From assembly GCA_023429365.1 (NCBI GenBank), contig JAEYVW010000231.1, positions 1 to 5,446 of the forward strand: a stretch of DNA of 5,446 nucleotides, given 5' to 3'. The notes under the pieces were generated by a model, which was given only the letters and a program-made list of their open reading frames with translations, had not been told where the DNA came from and searched no databases. The stretch's first letter is position 1; each line of letters begins with the position of its first letter. Origin of the DNA: Bacteroidota bacterium. GTDB taxonomy: Bacteria; Bacteroidota; Bacteroidia; Chitinophagales; Chitinophagaceae. A program made the translations under genes and the position numbers. Below, in pieces: positions 1-4,896 of this stretch.

Positions 1-469
1 GGTGCTTTTTCTTTGCGTAACGGTTGGCGAGTTTAGCCAGAGTCTTGGTAGGCGCGATGCCCACCGTAATGGGGATGCCGGTATGCTGGGCGACGGTGCG
101 CCGGATCCTGAGGCCAAGTTCAAGCAGGTTGGTGTACCTGAGTTCAGACAGGTCCAGGAACGCTTCATCAATGCTGTACAGTTCTATCCGCGGCGCAAAG
201 CCCGCGAGCAGTTTCATCACGCGATCGCTCATGTCGCCGTACAGCGTGTAATTGCTGCTAAAGACCGCCACGCCGTGTTGCTTTATTTTATCCCTGATCA
301 TGTATTCGGGCACGGCCATCCCGATGCCCAGCGCTTTGGCTTCCTCGCTGCGGGCGATGACGCAGCCGTCGTTATTGCTCAGCACCACCACGGGCCTGTT
401 GTTGAGTGCCGGGTTGAACACCCGCTCACAACTACAGTAGAAATTATTGCAATCAACCAAAGCAAACAT
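1..469 (-). CDS. umuC: DNA polymerase V catalytic subunit UmuC (Y-family), N-terminal part
   Basis: This is the catalytic subunit of the translesion DNA polymerase Pol V, which copies past lesions during the SOS response together with UmuD'. The 156 visible residues cover the palm/finger start of a protein usually about 420 residues long; the C-terminus lies beyond position 1. Visible motifs are MFALVDCNNFYCSCE at the N-terminus (metal ligand D6, Tyr11 at the steric-gate position), VVVLSNNDGCVIAR (about residues 27-40), FSSNYTLYGDMS (about 70-81) and YSIDEAFLDLS, with D101 and E102 as the other metal ligands. All catalytic residues expected in this part are intact. The ATG at 467-469 gives the conserved MFALVD start and overlaps the end of umuD by 17 nt, so translation is probably coupled. 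Base composition is more GC-rich than the adjacent intergenic DNA. Identity is secure; only completeness is unknown. Confidence 0.96.
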   Translation of the reverse strand, partial: MFALVDCNNFYCSCERVFNPALNNRPVVVLSNNDGCVIARSEEAKALGIGMAVPEYMIRDKIKQHGVAVFSSNYTLYGDMSDRVMKLLAGFAPRIELYSIDEAFLDLSELRYTNLLELGLRIRRTVAQHTGIPITVGIAPTKTLAKLANRYAKKKH

Positions 470-878
470 GTTTAAAGTCTTTTGGATTGCTGATAATAGC
501 CGTCACCACGCCCCAGATCACCAGGTCCGACTGGTTGGTCACATCGATCTCCCGCATCTTGCTATTCGCCGGCACCAGCCTGCACCTGTGTTCGTTGAGT
601 TGGAGATATTTCACCGTGAAGCCGCCGTTGACATATGCCAGCACGATATCCCCGTTTTTGGCCTGGATTGATTTATCCACCACCAGGTGACAAAGCGGTG
701 GCATAAAGGCATTGACCATCGACAAGCCGGTGCACTTGACAATAAAGGTCGACAGGGGGTTTCTTATCAAAAAGCTGTTCAGGTTGATCCGTTCCTCCAC
801 GTAGTCGGCGGCCGGGGAGGGAAAGCCCGCCGGGACCGATATGTCGAGATATGGTATACCCTCTATTACGGATTTCAT
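453..878 (-). CDS. umuD: UmuD, self-cleaving LexA-like S24 peptidase, Pol V accessory subunit
   Basis: UmuD undergoes RecA-stimulated self-cleavage to UmuD', which joins UmuC to form Pol V. At 141 residues it is close to the E. coli protein (139). The cleavage region reads VPAGFPSPAADYVEER, so the scissile bond is probably A17-G18, equivalent to C24-G25 of E. coli; the N-terminal arm is thus about seven residues shorter. The Ser-Lys dyad is S53 (in GLSM) and K90 (in FTVKYLQL). There is no helix-turn-helix domain, which separates it from LexA. The usual acidic residue before the catalytic Ser (GDSM) is Leu here. The ATG at 876-878 is the only good start: no other ATG lies between it and the in-frame stop at 924-926. 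It is the first gene of an umuDC operon. Family knowledge predicts damage induction, and the palindromes upstream are candidate control sites. Confidence 0.95.
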   Translation of the reverse strand: MKSVIEGIPYLDISVPAGFPSPAADYVEERINLNSFLIRNPLSTFIVKCTGLSMVNAFMPPLCHLVVDKSIQAKNGDIVLAYVNGGFTVKYLQLNEHRCRLVPANSKMREIDVTNQSDLVIWGVVTAIISNPKDFKHVCFG

Positions 879-882
879 ATTA

Positions 883-911
883 CTAAAATTATTAGCAATT
901 TTAGCTAAAAT
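883..911. repeat. Nested AT-rich palindromes built from three CTAAAAT half-sites
   Basis: CTAAAAT occurs at 883-889 on the plus strand, at 898-904 on the minus strand and at 905-911 on the plus strand. The last two abut to give a perfect 14-bp palindrome, ATTTTAGCTAAAAT (898-911). The first two form an inverted repeat with 8-bp arms (883-890 and 897-904) and a 6-bp loop. The cluster sits 5 to 33 bp upstream of the umuD start, where it would overlap the promoter or form a hairpin in the umuD leader. It could be a second operator, or a chance product of AT-rich DNA. Confidence 0.4.
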
Positions 912-927
912 ATTTAATATCCGTCAA
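898..927 (-). promoter_or_regulatory. Possible umuDC promoter (sigma70-like -35/-10)
   Basis: Read on the minus strand, TTGACG (922-927) and TAAAAT (898-903) are separated by 18 bp and would start transcription about 15 nt before the umuD ATG. The -10 box falls inside the 14-bp palindrome, and the large inverted repeat at 932-949 lies just upstream of the -35. The match is to the enterobacterial consensus. A clean Bacteroidota TAnnTTTG box is not visible here, so this is tentative. Confidence 0.3.
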
Positions 928-931
928 ACTT

Positions 932-949
932 TTTGCAACCTGTTGCAAA
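932..949. promoter_or_regulatory. Perfect 8-2-8 inverted repeat upstream of umuD, candidate operator
   Basis: The sequence TTTGCAACCTGTTGCAAA has two 8-bp arms that are exact reverse complements around a 2-bp centre. It lies 54 bp upstream of the umuD start and 80 bp upstream of the divergent small ORF. Its size and symmetry fit a site for a dimeric repressor of the LexA or XRE/S24 type, and umuDC operons are normally SOS-controlled. It does not match the E. coli LexA box (CTGT-N8-ACAG). The role is inferred; the symmetry is directly visible. Confidence 0.5.
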
Positions 950-1029
950 TCAATTTTCCATTCACAAAGGGTTTTCGATCTTTATTGCTACCGACAGCTT
1001 TTTGTAACTTCGAAATACAAATAAAGCAA

Positions 1030-1215
1030 ATGGCATCCGAGCAAAACAAACCTGATCCGAAGTCACCGCAAGCCTTGTCGAAAAGAGAAGAGATGAATCA
1101 ACTATTAGAAAAGGCGGGGTTCAAACGCGGGCAAAAAACAGGTGCAATAATTATAGGTGTTTCCGAAAATCAAAAGAAGGCAATACTCAAATCGAAAGCG
1201 CAGAAGAAAGGCTAA
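1030..1215 (+). CDS. Small basic hypothetical protein (61 aa)
   Basis: I do not recognise this protein. It starts MASEQNKPDPKSPQALSKRE and ends in a Lys-rich tail (SKAQKKG). The N-terminal 15 residues look disordered and Pro-rich, residues about 16-30 could form a charged helix, and KTGAIIIGVSE (about 36-46) could be a short strand. It has no signal peptide, membrane segment or cysteine. Lysine excess makes it basic, which would suit nucleic-acid or ribosome contact, but this is only inference. The frame stays open upstream to an ATG at 841, but that longer version would run antisense through the umuD start and the palindromes, and its extra residues look like translated AT-rich spacer. The ATG at 1030, preceded by an A-rich stretch, is preferred. 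It is divergent from umuDC and convergent with the phosphatase gene, 43 bp away. Confidence 0.6.
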   Translation: MASEQNKPDPKSPQALSKREEMNQLLEKAGFKRGQKTGAIIIGVSENQKKAILKSKAQKKG

Positions 1216-1258
1216 CCGATTTCAAAAGCTCCGCTGATAAAATAATTTGAACGGAATT

Positions 1259-2359
1259 TTAATTCTGTTTCTTCAAGACATTTTTTATCCCAAACGCATC
1301 CAGCATCTTTTGAAAGATCTCGTTGTTGTGATAGATGCCGGCAAATGCTTCGGCACCGGGACCAAAAGCGAACACAGGCACCATCACGGCAGTATGACCT
1401 TTGGTAGAAAATTTTCCTTCAACTCTGCCGGTGGCAAGATCTCCACCCGTAAGCGTGAGTCCGCCGGTTTCGTGATCGCCGGTGATAATCACCAAAGTGT
1501 TTTTATCTTTTTCAGCAAAGGCAAGCACTTTTCCAATGGCCTGGTCAAAGTCGATCATTTCCTTTACCACCATGTCAACATCATTCTTGTGTCCCCCGCC
1601 ATCAATATGTGATCCTTCCACCATCAGGAAAAATCCTTTTTTATTTTTTCCCAGGATATCAATCGCGGTAGTTGCCGTTCTTGCGAGTTGATCGCCTCTT
1701 TCGGGCATGATAGCTTCTTTCAGAAATCCAGCGAGTTTACCGCTTTTTACCATTGTGATCTCATCGAGGTTGTAGAGCACCTGGAAACCTTTTTGCTTCA
1801 GTTCGAGAGTAAGGTCTTTTCCATCGGGACGCTCAGTGAAATTGCTGCCACCCGCACCGATGAAAAGATCCACAGGTGATTTTACATAGTCCTCCGCTAT
1901 TTCATATTTCATCGAACGCGCGGGCTGGTGCGCGATAAAAGATGCGGGAGTAGCATCGGTGATCGAATTGGTAGATATAACGCCGGTCGCTAAACCATGC
2001 GCCGAGGCGATCTCCAGGATCGTTGGCTGCGCATTGCCGGCTGAATCTACACCGATCGCGCCATTGTTTGTTTTAAACCCCGTGCTCCATGCAGTAGCGC
2101 CTGCGCCAGAGTCGGTGATAAACTTTGTTGAATTGGTACGTGAAAAACCGATGATCTTTAATTTTTCAAGATGAAGTGGTTTTTTATTGCCCACCATACC
2201 CGCGTAGATCTGTGTCGCACTCATGCCGTCACCGATCATGAGAATAATGTTTTTCGGTTTAGCGGATTTGTTCTTTTTCGTCGAAGCAGGTGATTGCGCG
2301 ATTGCAATGCTGGTAATAAAGAGGCAGAAAATAAAAAGAATGTTACGGCTTTGTTTCAT
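1259..2359 (-). CDS. Secreted alkaline phosphatase (PhoA superfamily)
   Basis: This metal-dependent phosphomonoesterase hydrolyses phosphate esters outside the cytoplasm through a phosphoserine intermediate. The 366 residues begin with a signal peptide (MKQSR, a hydrophobic stretch to about residue 18, then AIA before Q22). The mature enzyme carries the family motifs in order: MIGDGMS (Zn/Mg ligand D44), TDSGAGATAW (nucleophile S84), TDATPASF (D135, T137), H144-QPA-R148 (R148 at the place of the phosphate-binding Arg166 of E. coli), VEGSHIDGGGH (E248, D253, H257), TGDHETGG (D295, H296) and GHTAVMVPV (H322). All core metal and phosphate ligands are present. Gly254 occupies the E. coli Lys328 position. 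It is shorter than E. coli PhoA (471), as is common in this branch. It is monocistronic, divergent from the long leader and convergent with the small ORF. The ATG at 2357-2359 gives the signal peptide. Confidence 0.95.
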   Translation of the reverse strand: MKQSRNILFIFCLFITSIAIAQSPASTKKNKSAKPKNIILMIGDGMSATQIYAGMVGNKKPLHLEKLKIIGFSRTNSTKFITDSGAGATAWSTGFKTNNGAIGVDSAGNAQPTILEIASAHGLATGVISTNSITDATPASFIAHQPARSMKYEIAEDYVKSPVDLFIGAGGSNFTERPDGKDLTLELKQKGFQVLYNLDEITMVKSGKLAGFLKEAIMPERGDQLARTATTAIDILGKNKKGFFLMVEGSHIDGGGHKNDVDMVVKEMIDFDQAIGKVLAFAEKDKNTLVIITGDHETGGLTLTGGDLATGRVEGKFSTKGHTAVMVPVFAFGPGAEAFAGIYHNNEIFQKMLDAFGIKNVLKKQN

Positions 2360-2393
2360 TAACGCGGTTTTATTCGATGAGATCTTTGCGTTG

Positions 2394-2426
2394 CATAGTT
2401 AGGTAAATATGTTTTTAAAAAACAAA
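2394..2426 (-). promoter_or_regulatory. Candidate Bacteroidota-type promoter of the alkaline phosphatase gene
   Basis: On the minus strand, TTTG (2423-2426) and TAACTATG (2394-2401) are 21 bp apart. This fits the Bacteroidota -33 TTTG / -7 TAnnTTTG arrangement with one mismatch in the -7 box. Transcription would begin about 25-30 nt before the ATG at 2359. I see no recognisable Pho box in the region. Confidence 0.4.
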
Positions 2427-2499
2427 ATCCAGGTTAAGTAATTTTTAAGGAAATCCTGTTGACTATAAAAGCATGTTATAGCGGTTTGCGAAGCAATAC

Positions 2500-2534
2500 T
2501 TAACAATTCTTTTCGGGAATATTGCGTATATTTG
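2500..2534 (+). promoter_or_regulatory. Bacteroidota promoter with perfect -7 box TATATTTG
   Basis: TATATTTG at 2527-2534 matches the -7 consensus TAnnTTTG exactly. No TTTG is present at -33, but TTAACA at 2500-2505 lies 21 bp upstream and may serve there. The predicted transcription start is about 2539-2541. No equally good box lies closer to the gene at 2771, so this is the best promoter for it, which makes the leader about 230 nt long. Confidence 0.55.
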
Positions 2535-2540
2535 CCATTC

Positions 2541-2702
2541 ATGAGCACTAAAGTCCATATGAATATTTCGAGGGTAATCGGTACTGCTACCGATGCTAAC
2601 CCATGGACGATGCCTGTTTTTCAAAAGGCATTCACCTGCTTCTGTACGCGATTGTATTTCGTTTCCAACTACAAGGACTTCAATACTTCCGCCCCGGCCT
2701 GA
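2541..2702 (+). CDS. Possible small or leader ORF (53 aa), unrecognised
   Basis: An ATG at 2541 opens a 53-codon frame (MSTKVHMNISRV at the start, FNTSAPA at the end) closed by TGA at 2700-2702. The ATG coincides with the transcription start predicted from the -7 box at 2527-2534, so the message would be leaderless. The product has no signal peptide or membrane segment and resembles no family known to me. It contains two Cys close together (TCFCT), and there is no run of one amino acid that would mark a classical amino-acid attenuator. It may be a real small protein, a regulatory upstream ORF for the gene at 2771, or a chance frame within a structured RNA leader. Confidence 0.3.
   Translation: MSTKVHMNISRVIGTATDANPWTMPVFQKAFTCFCTRLYFVSNYKDFNTSAPA
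2572..2602 (+). promoter_or_regulatory. Two-part RNA hairpin in the leader
   Basis: ATCGGTA (2577-2583) pairs perfectly with TACCGAT (2588-2594) around the loop CTGC. Outside it, GGGT (2572-2575) pairs with ACCC (2599-2602) across an asymmetric internal loop. It lies about 30 nt after the predicted transcription start and inside the 53-codon ORF. The pairing is visible; a regulatory role is inference. Confidence 0.4.
2611..2630 (+). promoter_or_regulatory. Second hairpin in the leader
   Basis: TGCCT (2611-2615) pairs with AGGCA (2626-2630). After one bulged G, TTT (2617-2619) continues pairing with AAA (2623-2625), leaving a three-base loop. It stands only 8 nt after the first hairpin and has no U-run directly behind it, so it is not itself a terminator. 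Confidence 0.35.
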
Positions 2703-2713
2703 TCATTAACTGA

Positions 2714-2740
2714 AGAAGGTTACGGGGTAGCTTCTGTTTT
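2714..2740 (+). terminator. Weak terminator-like hairpin before the glutamate synthase-family gene
   Basis: AGAAG (2714-2718) pairs with CTTCT (2731-2735), with an inner TAC/GTA pairing around GGG, followed by G and TTTT (2737-2740). It begins 12 nt after the stop codon of the 53-codon ORF and ends 30 nt before the start at 2771. The stem is short and the U-run only four bases, so it may be an attenuator, a weak terminator of a small transcript, or chance. Confidence 0.25.
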
Positions 2741-2770
2741 CCTATTCATTTAATCTTAATTTTTATTTCT

Positions 2771-4339
2771 ATGTCCGCAAATCAACAGGTTACGGCCAGG
2801 GGAATGATTCTTTTATTTTTAGTATTGGTCAATGTCCTTGTATTACGTTCGGGGTATACTTCGGGCGTACAGGGTTACTGGCCGTTATTAATTTCTGTTC
2901 CCCTGCTGATCGTAGCGATATATAATGTCAGACAACGAAAACATGCATTGTTGCGCAACTACCCCCTGATCGGGTACCTGCGTTACTGGTTTGAAGCGAT
3001 AAGGCCCGAGATGAGACAATATTTTTTTGAATCTGATCTCGACGGCAAACCCTTTAGCCGGCGTCAGCGCTCGATCGTGTACCAGCGCTCAAAGAACGAA
3101 AAACAAACCGTGGCCTTTGGTATGCAGGCCGATCCCGCGGCACCGGGCAATGAATGGGTAGCGCATTCGATGTACCCGGCCAGGCTGCAACAAAAAGATC
3201 TGCGCGTGATGGTGGGCAACTATCAATGCCTGCAGCCCTATGAATGCAGCATTTTTAATATTGGTGCCATGAGTTATGGCGCCCTGAGCAAAACCGCGAT
3301 CCAGTCGCTCAATGAAGGTGCGAAACTCGGCGGCTTTGCGCAGAATACCGGAGAAGGTGGTATCAGCGAATACCATTTGCGTGGCGGTGATTTGATATGG
3401 CAGATTGGTACCGGCTATTTTGGATGCCGCGACGAACAGGGGAATTTCAATGATGAGGCTTATGCCCATAACGCCTTGCGGCCGGAAGTGAAAATGATCG
3501 AGCTGAAAATTTCACAGGGTGCCAAACCGGGTCATGGTGGTATTTTGCCGGCATCTAAAAATACCGAAGAGATCGCGCAGATCAGGGGAGTGGAACCAGG
3601 TACAACCGTGTATTCGCCACCTGCACATTCCGCGTTTAGCAACGCGATCGAGATGATGAAATTTCTTTCCCGCCTGCGAATGCTTTCAGGTGGAAAGCCA
3701 GTCGGTTTTAAGATCTGTGTGGGTGATAAAAACGAATTCATCGATATCTGCGCAGCGATGATCAGCACGGGGATCGTCCCGGATTTTATAACAGTGGATG
3801 GCGCAGAAGGTGGTACAGGCGCGGCACCACTCGAGTTCACCGATCACCTGGGTATGCCGATGCACGAAGCGATCGCTTTTGTATCGCAATCGCTCGAAGT
3901 GTATGGGTTGAGAAAAAATGTAAAAATATTCGCGGCCGGAAAGATCATCACCGGTTTCGATATACTGAAAGCGTTGTCGCTTGGCGCTGATGCCTGCTAC
4001 AGTGCCCGCGGTATGATGCTGGCGCTTGGTTGTATCCAGGCTTTACAATGCGACAGTGGTCGATGCCCGGTTGGGATCGCGACACAAGATCCGCGTAGCT
4101 ATGGCGCCCTCGATATTACCGATAAACGGGTACGAACGGCGAGCTTTCATGCCAATACAATTAAGGCTACCATGGAGATCATGGAAGCATGCGGATTTGA
4201 ATCGACCTCGAATATTTCACCGACAAAATTCTTTCGTAAAGTCGACGCTGTTCGTTCGATGAATTTTGAAGAGATCTATTTCAGTAACACTGATCCGCTG
4301 ATGAGCCGGCCGGCCAGTAAAATGGCTGTATTGAACTGA
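2771..4339 (+). CDS. Membrane-anchored FMN-binding glutamate synthase-family protein
   Basis: This 522-residue protein has the FMN/iron-sulfur synthase domain of glutamate synthase (GltB central region, Pfam Glu_synthase type), but no glutaminase domain and no C-terminal beta-helix. Two N-terminal hydrophobic segments (about 11-26 and 36-53) probably anchor it in the inner membrane. Domain motifs in order are FNIGAMSYGALS (162-173), QNTGEGGIS (191-199), KISQGAKPGHGGILP (246-260), TVDGAEGGTGAAP (341-353), AAGKI-TGFDILKAL with one intervening residue (388-402), and C421-x5-C427-x4-C432 followed by PVGIATQDP, which ligates a [3Fe-4S] cluster. In full GOGAT this domain turns 2-oxoglutarate and ammonia into glutamate using electrons from FMN. 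Whether this stand-alone form does the same is unknown, and no NADPH-oxidising GltD partner lies in the window. The ATG at 2771 has no Shine-Dalgarno sequence and gives the membrane anchor. It probably uses the promoter at 2527-2534. Confidence 0.92.
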   Translation: MSANQQVTARGMILLFLVLVNVLVLRSGYTSGVQGYWPLLISVPLLIVAIYNVRQRKHALLRNYPLIGYLRYWFEAIRPEMRQYFFESDLDGKPFSRRQRSIVYQRSKNEKQTVAFGMQADPAAPGNEWVAHSMYPARLQQKDLRVMVGNYQCLQPYECSIFNIGAMSYGALSKTAIQSLNEGAKLGGFAQNTGEGGISEYHLRGGDLIWQIGTGYFGCRDEQGNFNDEAYAHNALRPEVKMIELKISQGAKPGHGGILPASKNTEEIAQIRGVEPGTTVYSPPAHSAFSNAIEMMKFLSRLRMLSGGKPVGFKICVGDKNEFIDICAAMISTGIVPDFITVDGAEGGTGAAPLEFTDHLGMPMHEAIAFVSQSLEVYGLRKNVKIFAAGKIITGFDILKALSLGADACYSARGMMLALGCIQALQCDSGRCPVGIATQDPRSYGALDITDKRVRTASFHANTIKATMEIMEACGFESTSNISPTKFFRKVDAVRSMNFEEIYFSNTDPLMSRPASKMAVLN

Positions 4340-4372
4340 ATATATCGACCTGGAGAACAGACAGCTAACCAT

Positions 4373-4384
4373 AAATAATTATTT
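4373..4384. repeat. 12-bp perfect palindrome in the 75-bp spacer before the Rnk-like gene
   Basis: AAATAATTATTT is self-complementary and sits 31 bp upstream of the start at 4415. It may be part of a promoter or operator, but all-AT palindromes arise easily by chance. No clear TAnnTTTG box lies in this spacer, so co-transcription with the upstream gene cannot be excluded. Confidence 0.25.
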
Positions 4385-4414
4385 CATCATTACCCCAAAC
4401 AAAAACTTAATATC

Positions 4415-4840
4415 ATGGCAACAACAGCAACAACAAATCCAAACAAAGTGACCATCCTGCAGGATGATTATGATGTGCTGACAGCATTTATCAAAGCAAG
4501 TCGCCCACCTGGCAATGTACAGGAAAAACAACCTGGCCGCAGTCTCAGTGAAGAAATGGAAAACGCCGTGGTGGTTTCTAAAGAGAAATTTCCCACTGAT
4601 GTGGTACGACTGAACTCAACAGCAATCATCAAGGACCTAAAGTCTAACCGCGTAATGACTGTCACCATCGTATTACCCAACCAGGCCGACGTAAAAAAGA
4701 ACAGGATATCCGTGCTGGCGCCACTGGGCACTGCCCTGCTTGGTTTCAGGAAAGGACAGGAGATCAGCTGGCAGCTCCCGGGCGGTACGCGCAACTTCCT
4801 GTTGATGGAGGTCTATCATTCCGCATCAACCGAAGAATAA
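4415..4840 (+). CDS. Rnk-like GreA/GreB C-terminal domain protein
   Basis: The 141-residue cytoplasmic protein has the FKBP-like C-terminal domain of the transcript cleavage factors GreA/GreB, without the long N-terminal coiled coil that enters the RNA polymerase secondary channel. The best resemblance from memory is to Rnk. Shared features are a [FM]P-x-DVV-x-[LM]NS segment (FPTDVVRLNS, 59-68), ISVLAPLGTALLGFRKG (98-114, compare LSVMAPVGAALLGLRVG in E. coli Rnk) and ISWQLPGG (117-124). Length is also close to Rnk (136). Residues about 1-58 form a short, partly helical N-terminal part with no acidic finger visible. Rnk-type proteins bind RNA polymerase and may compete with Gre factors or DksA; that role here is inferred from family. 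The start at 4415 lacks a Shine-Dalgarno sequence, as is normal in Bacteroidota. It lies 75 bp after the preceding gene, same strand. Confidence 0.88.
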   Translation: MATTATTNPNKVTILQDDYDVLTAFIKASRPPGNVQEKQPGRSLSEEMENAVVVSKEKFPTDVVRLNSTAIIKDLKSNRVMTVTIVLPNQADVKKNRISVLAPLGTALLGFRKGQEISWQLPGGTRNFLLMEVYHSASTEE

Positions 4841-4850
4841 GAAATGCACC

Positions 4851-4877
4851 AAACTACTGTTAGTTGTTGTAGTTTTG
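4851..4877 (+). promoter_or_regulatory. Bacteroidota -7 box overlapping an inverted repeat, promoter of the MORN-type gene
   Basis: TAGTTTTG at 4870-4877 is an exact TAnnTTTG box, placing the transcription start near 4882-4884 and the ATG about 13-15 nt downstream. No clear -33 TTG is visible. The box is overlapped by an inverted repeat, AAACTAC (4851-4857) and GTAGTTT (4869-4875), with an 11-nt spacer. A smaller alternative hairpin, AACTA/TAGTT (4852-4856 and 4861-4865), shares its left arm. The repeat could be an operator, or a stem ending the transcript of the Rnk-like gene that stops at 4840. Confidence 0.5.
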
Positions 4878-4896
4878 CGATTATAAAAGCTTGCTG

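Larger units (their letters stand above)
2360..2770. other. 411-bp divergent intergenic region with leader-like content
   Basis: This separates the alkaline phosphatase (left, minus strand) from the glutamate synthase-family gene (right, plus strand). The left 150 bp are AT-rich and hold the candidate phosphatase promoter. The right part holds a perfect TAnnTTTG box, a short ORF and three hairpins, listed separately. Together these suggest that the right-hand gene has a transcribed leader of roughly 230 nt. No tRNA, known riboswitch class or insertion sequence end was recognised here. Confidence 0.6.

Noticed and set aside
2..475. Long plus-strand open frames over the umuC region
   Set aside because: The minus strand clearly encodes UmuC with all its motifs; the plus-strand frames are its shadows.
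986..994. TGCTACCGA shared with 2585-2593
   Set aside because: A single 9-base match between two intergenic regions of this size is compatible with chance, and the flanks do not match.
841..1029. Upstream extension of the small basic ORF to an ATG at 841
   Set aside because: The extra 63 codons run antisense over the umuD start and through AT-rich palindromic spacer, and the translation has no protein-like pattern. The ATG at 1030 is the better start.
1..1215. umuDC plus a small gene as part of a mobile element
   Set aside because: umuDC is often on accessory DNA in this phylum, but no integrase, transposase, att repeat or mobilisation gene is visible in the window.
1221..1265. Possible bidirectional terminator between the converging small ORF and phosphatase gene (TTCAAA at 1221-1226 with TTTGAA at 1246-1251; GAATT at 1254-1258 with AATTC at 1261-1265)
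   Set aside because: The stems are short, AT-rich and widely spaced or overlap the stop codon, and there is no U-run behind a GC-rich stem. Convergence suggests a terminator, but the sequence does not show a convincing one.
2481..2525. GCAATA (2493-2498) and TATTGC (2520-2525) as an inverted repeat around the -33 region
   Set aside because: Arms of six bases with a 21-base spacer are too weak to call an operator.
3089..3889. Minus-strand open frames inside the glutamate synthase-family gene
   Set aside because: The plus strand carries an unbroken, strongly conserved domain; the antisense frames show no family motif or promoter.
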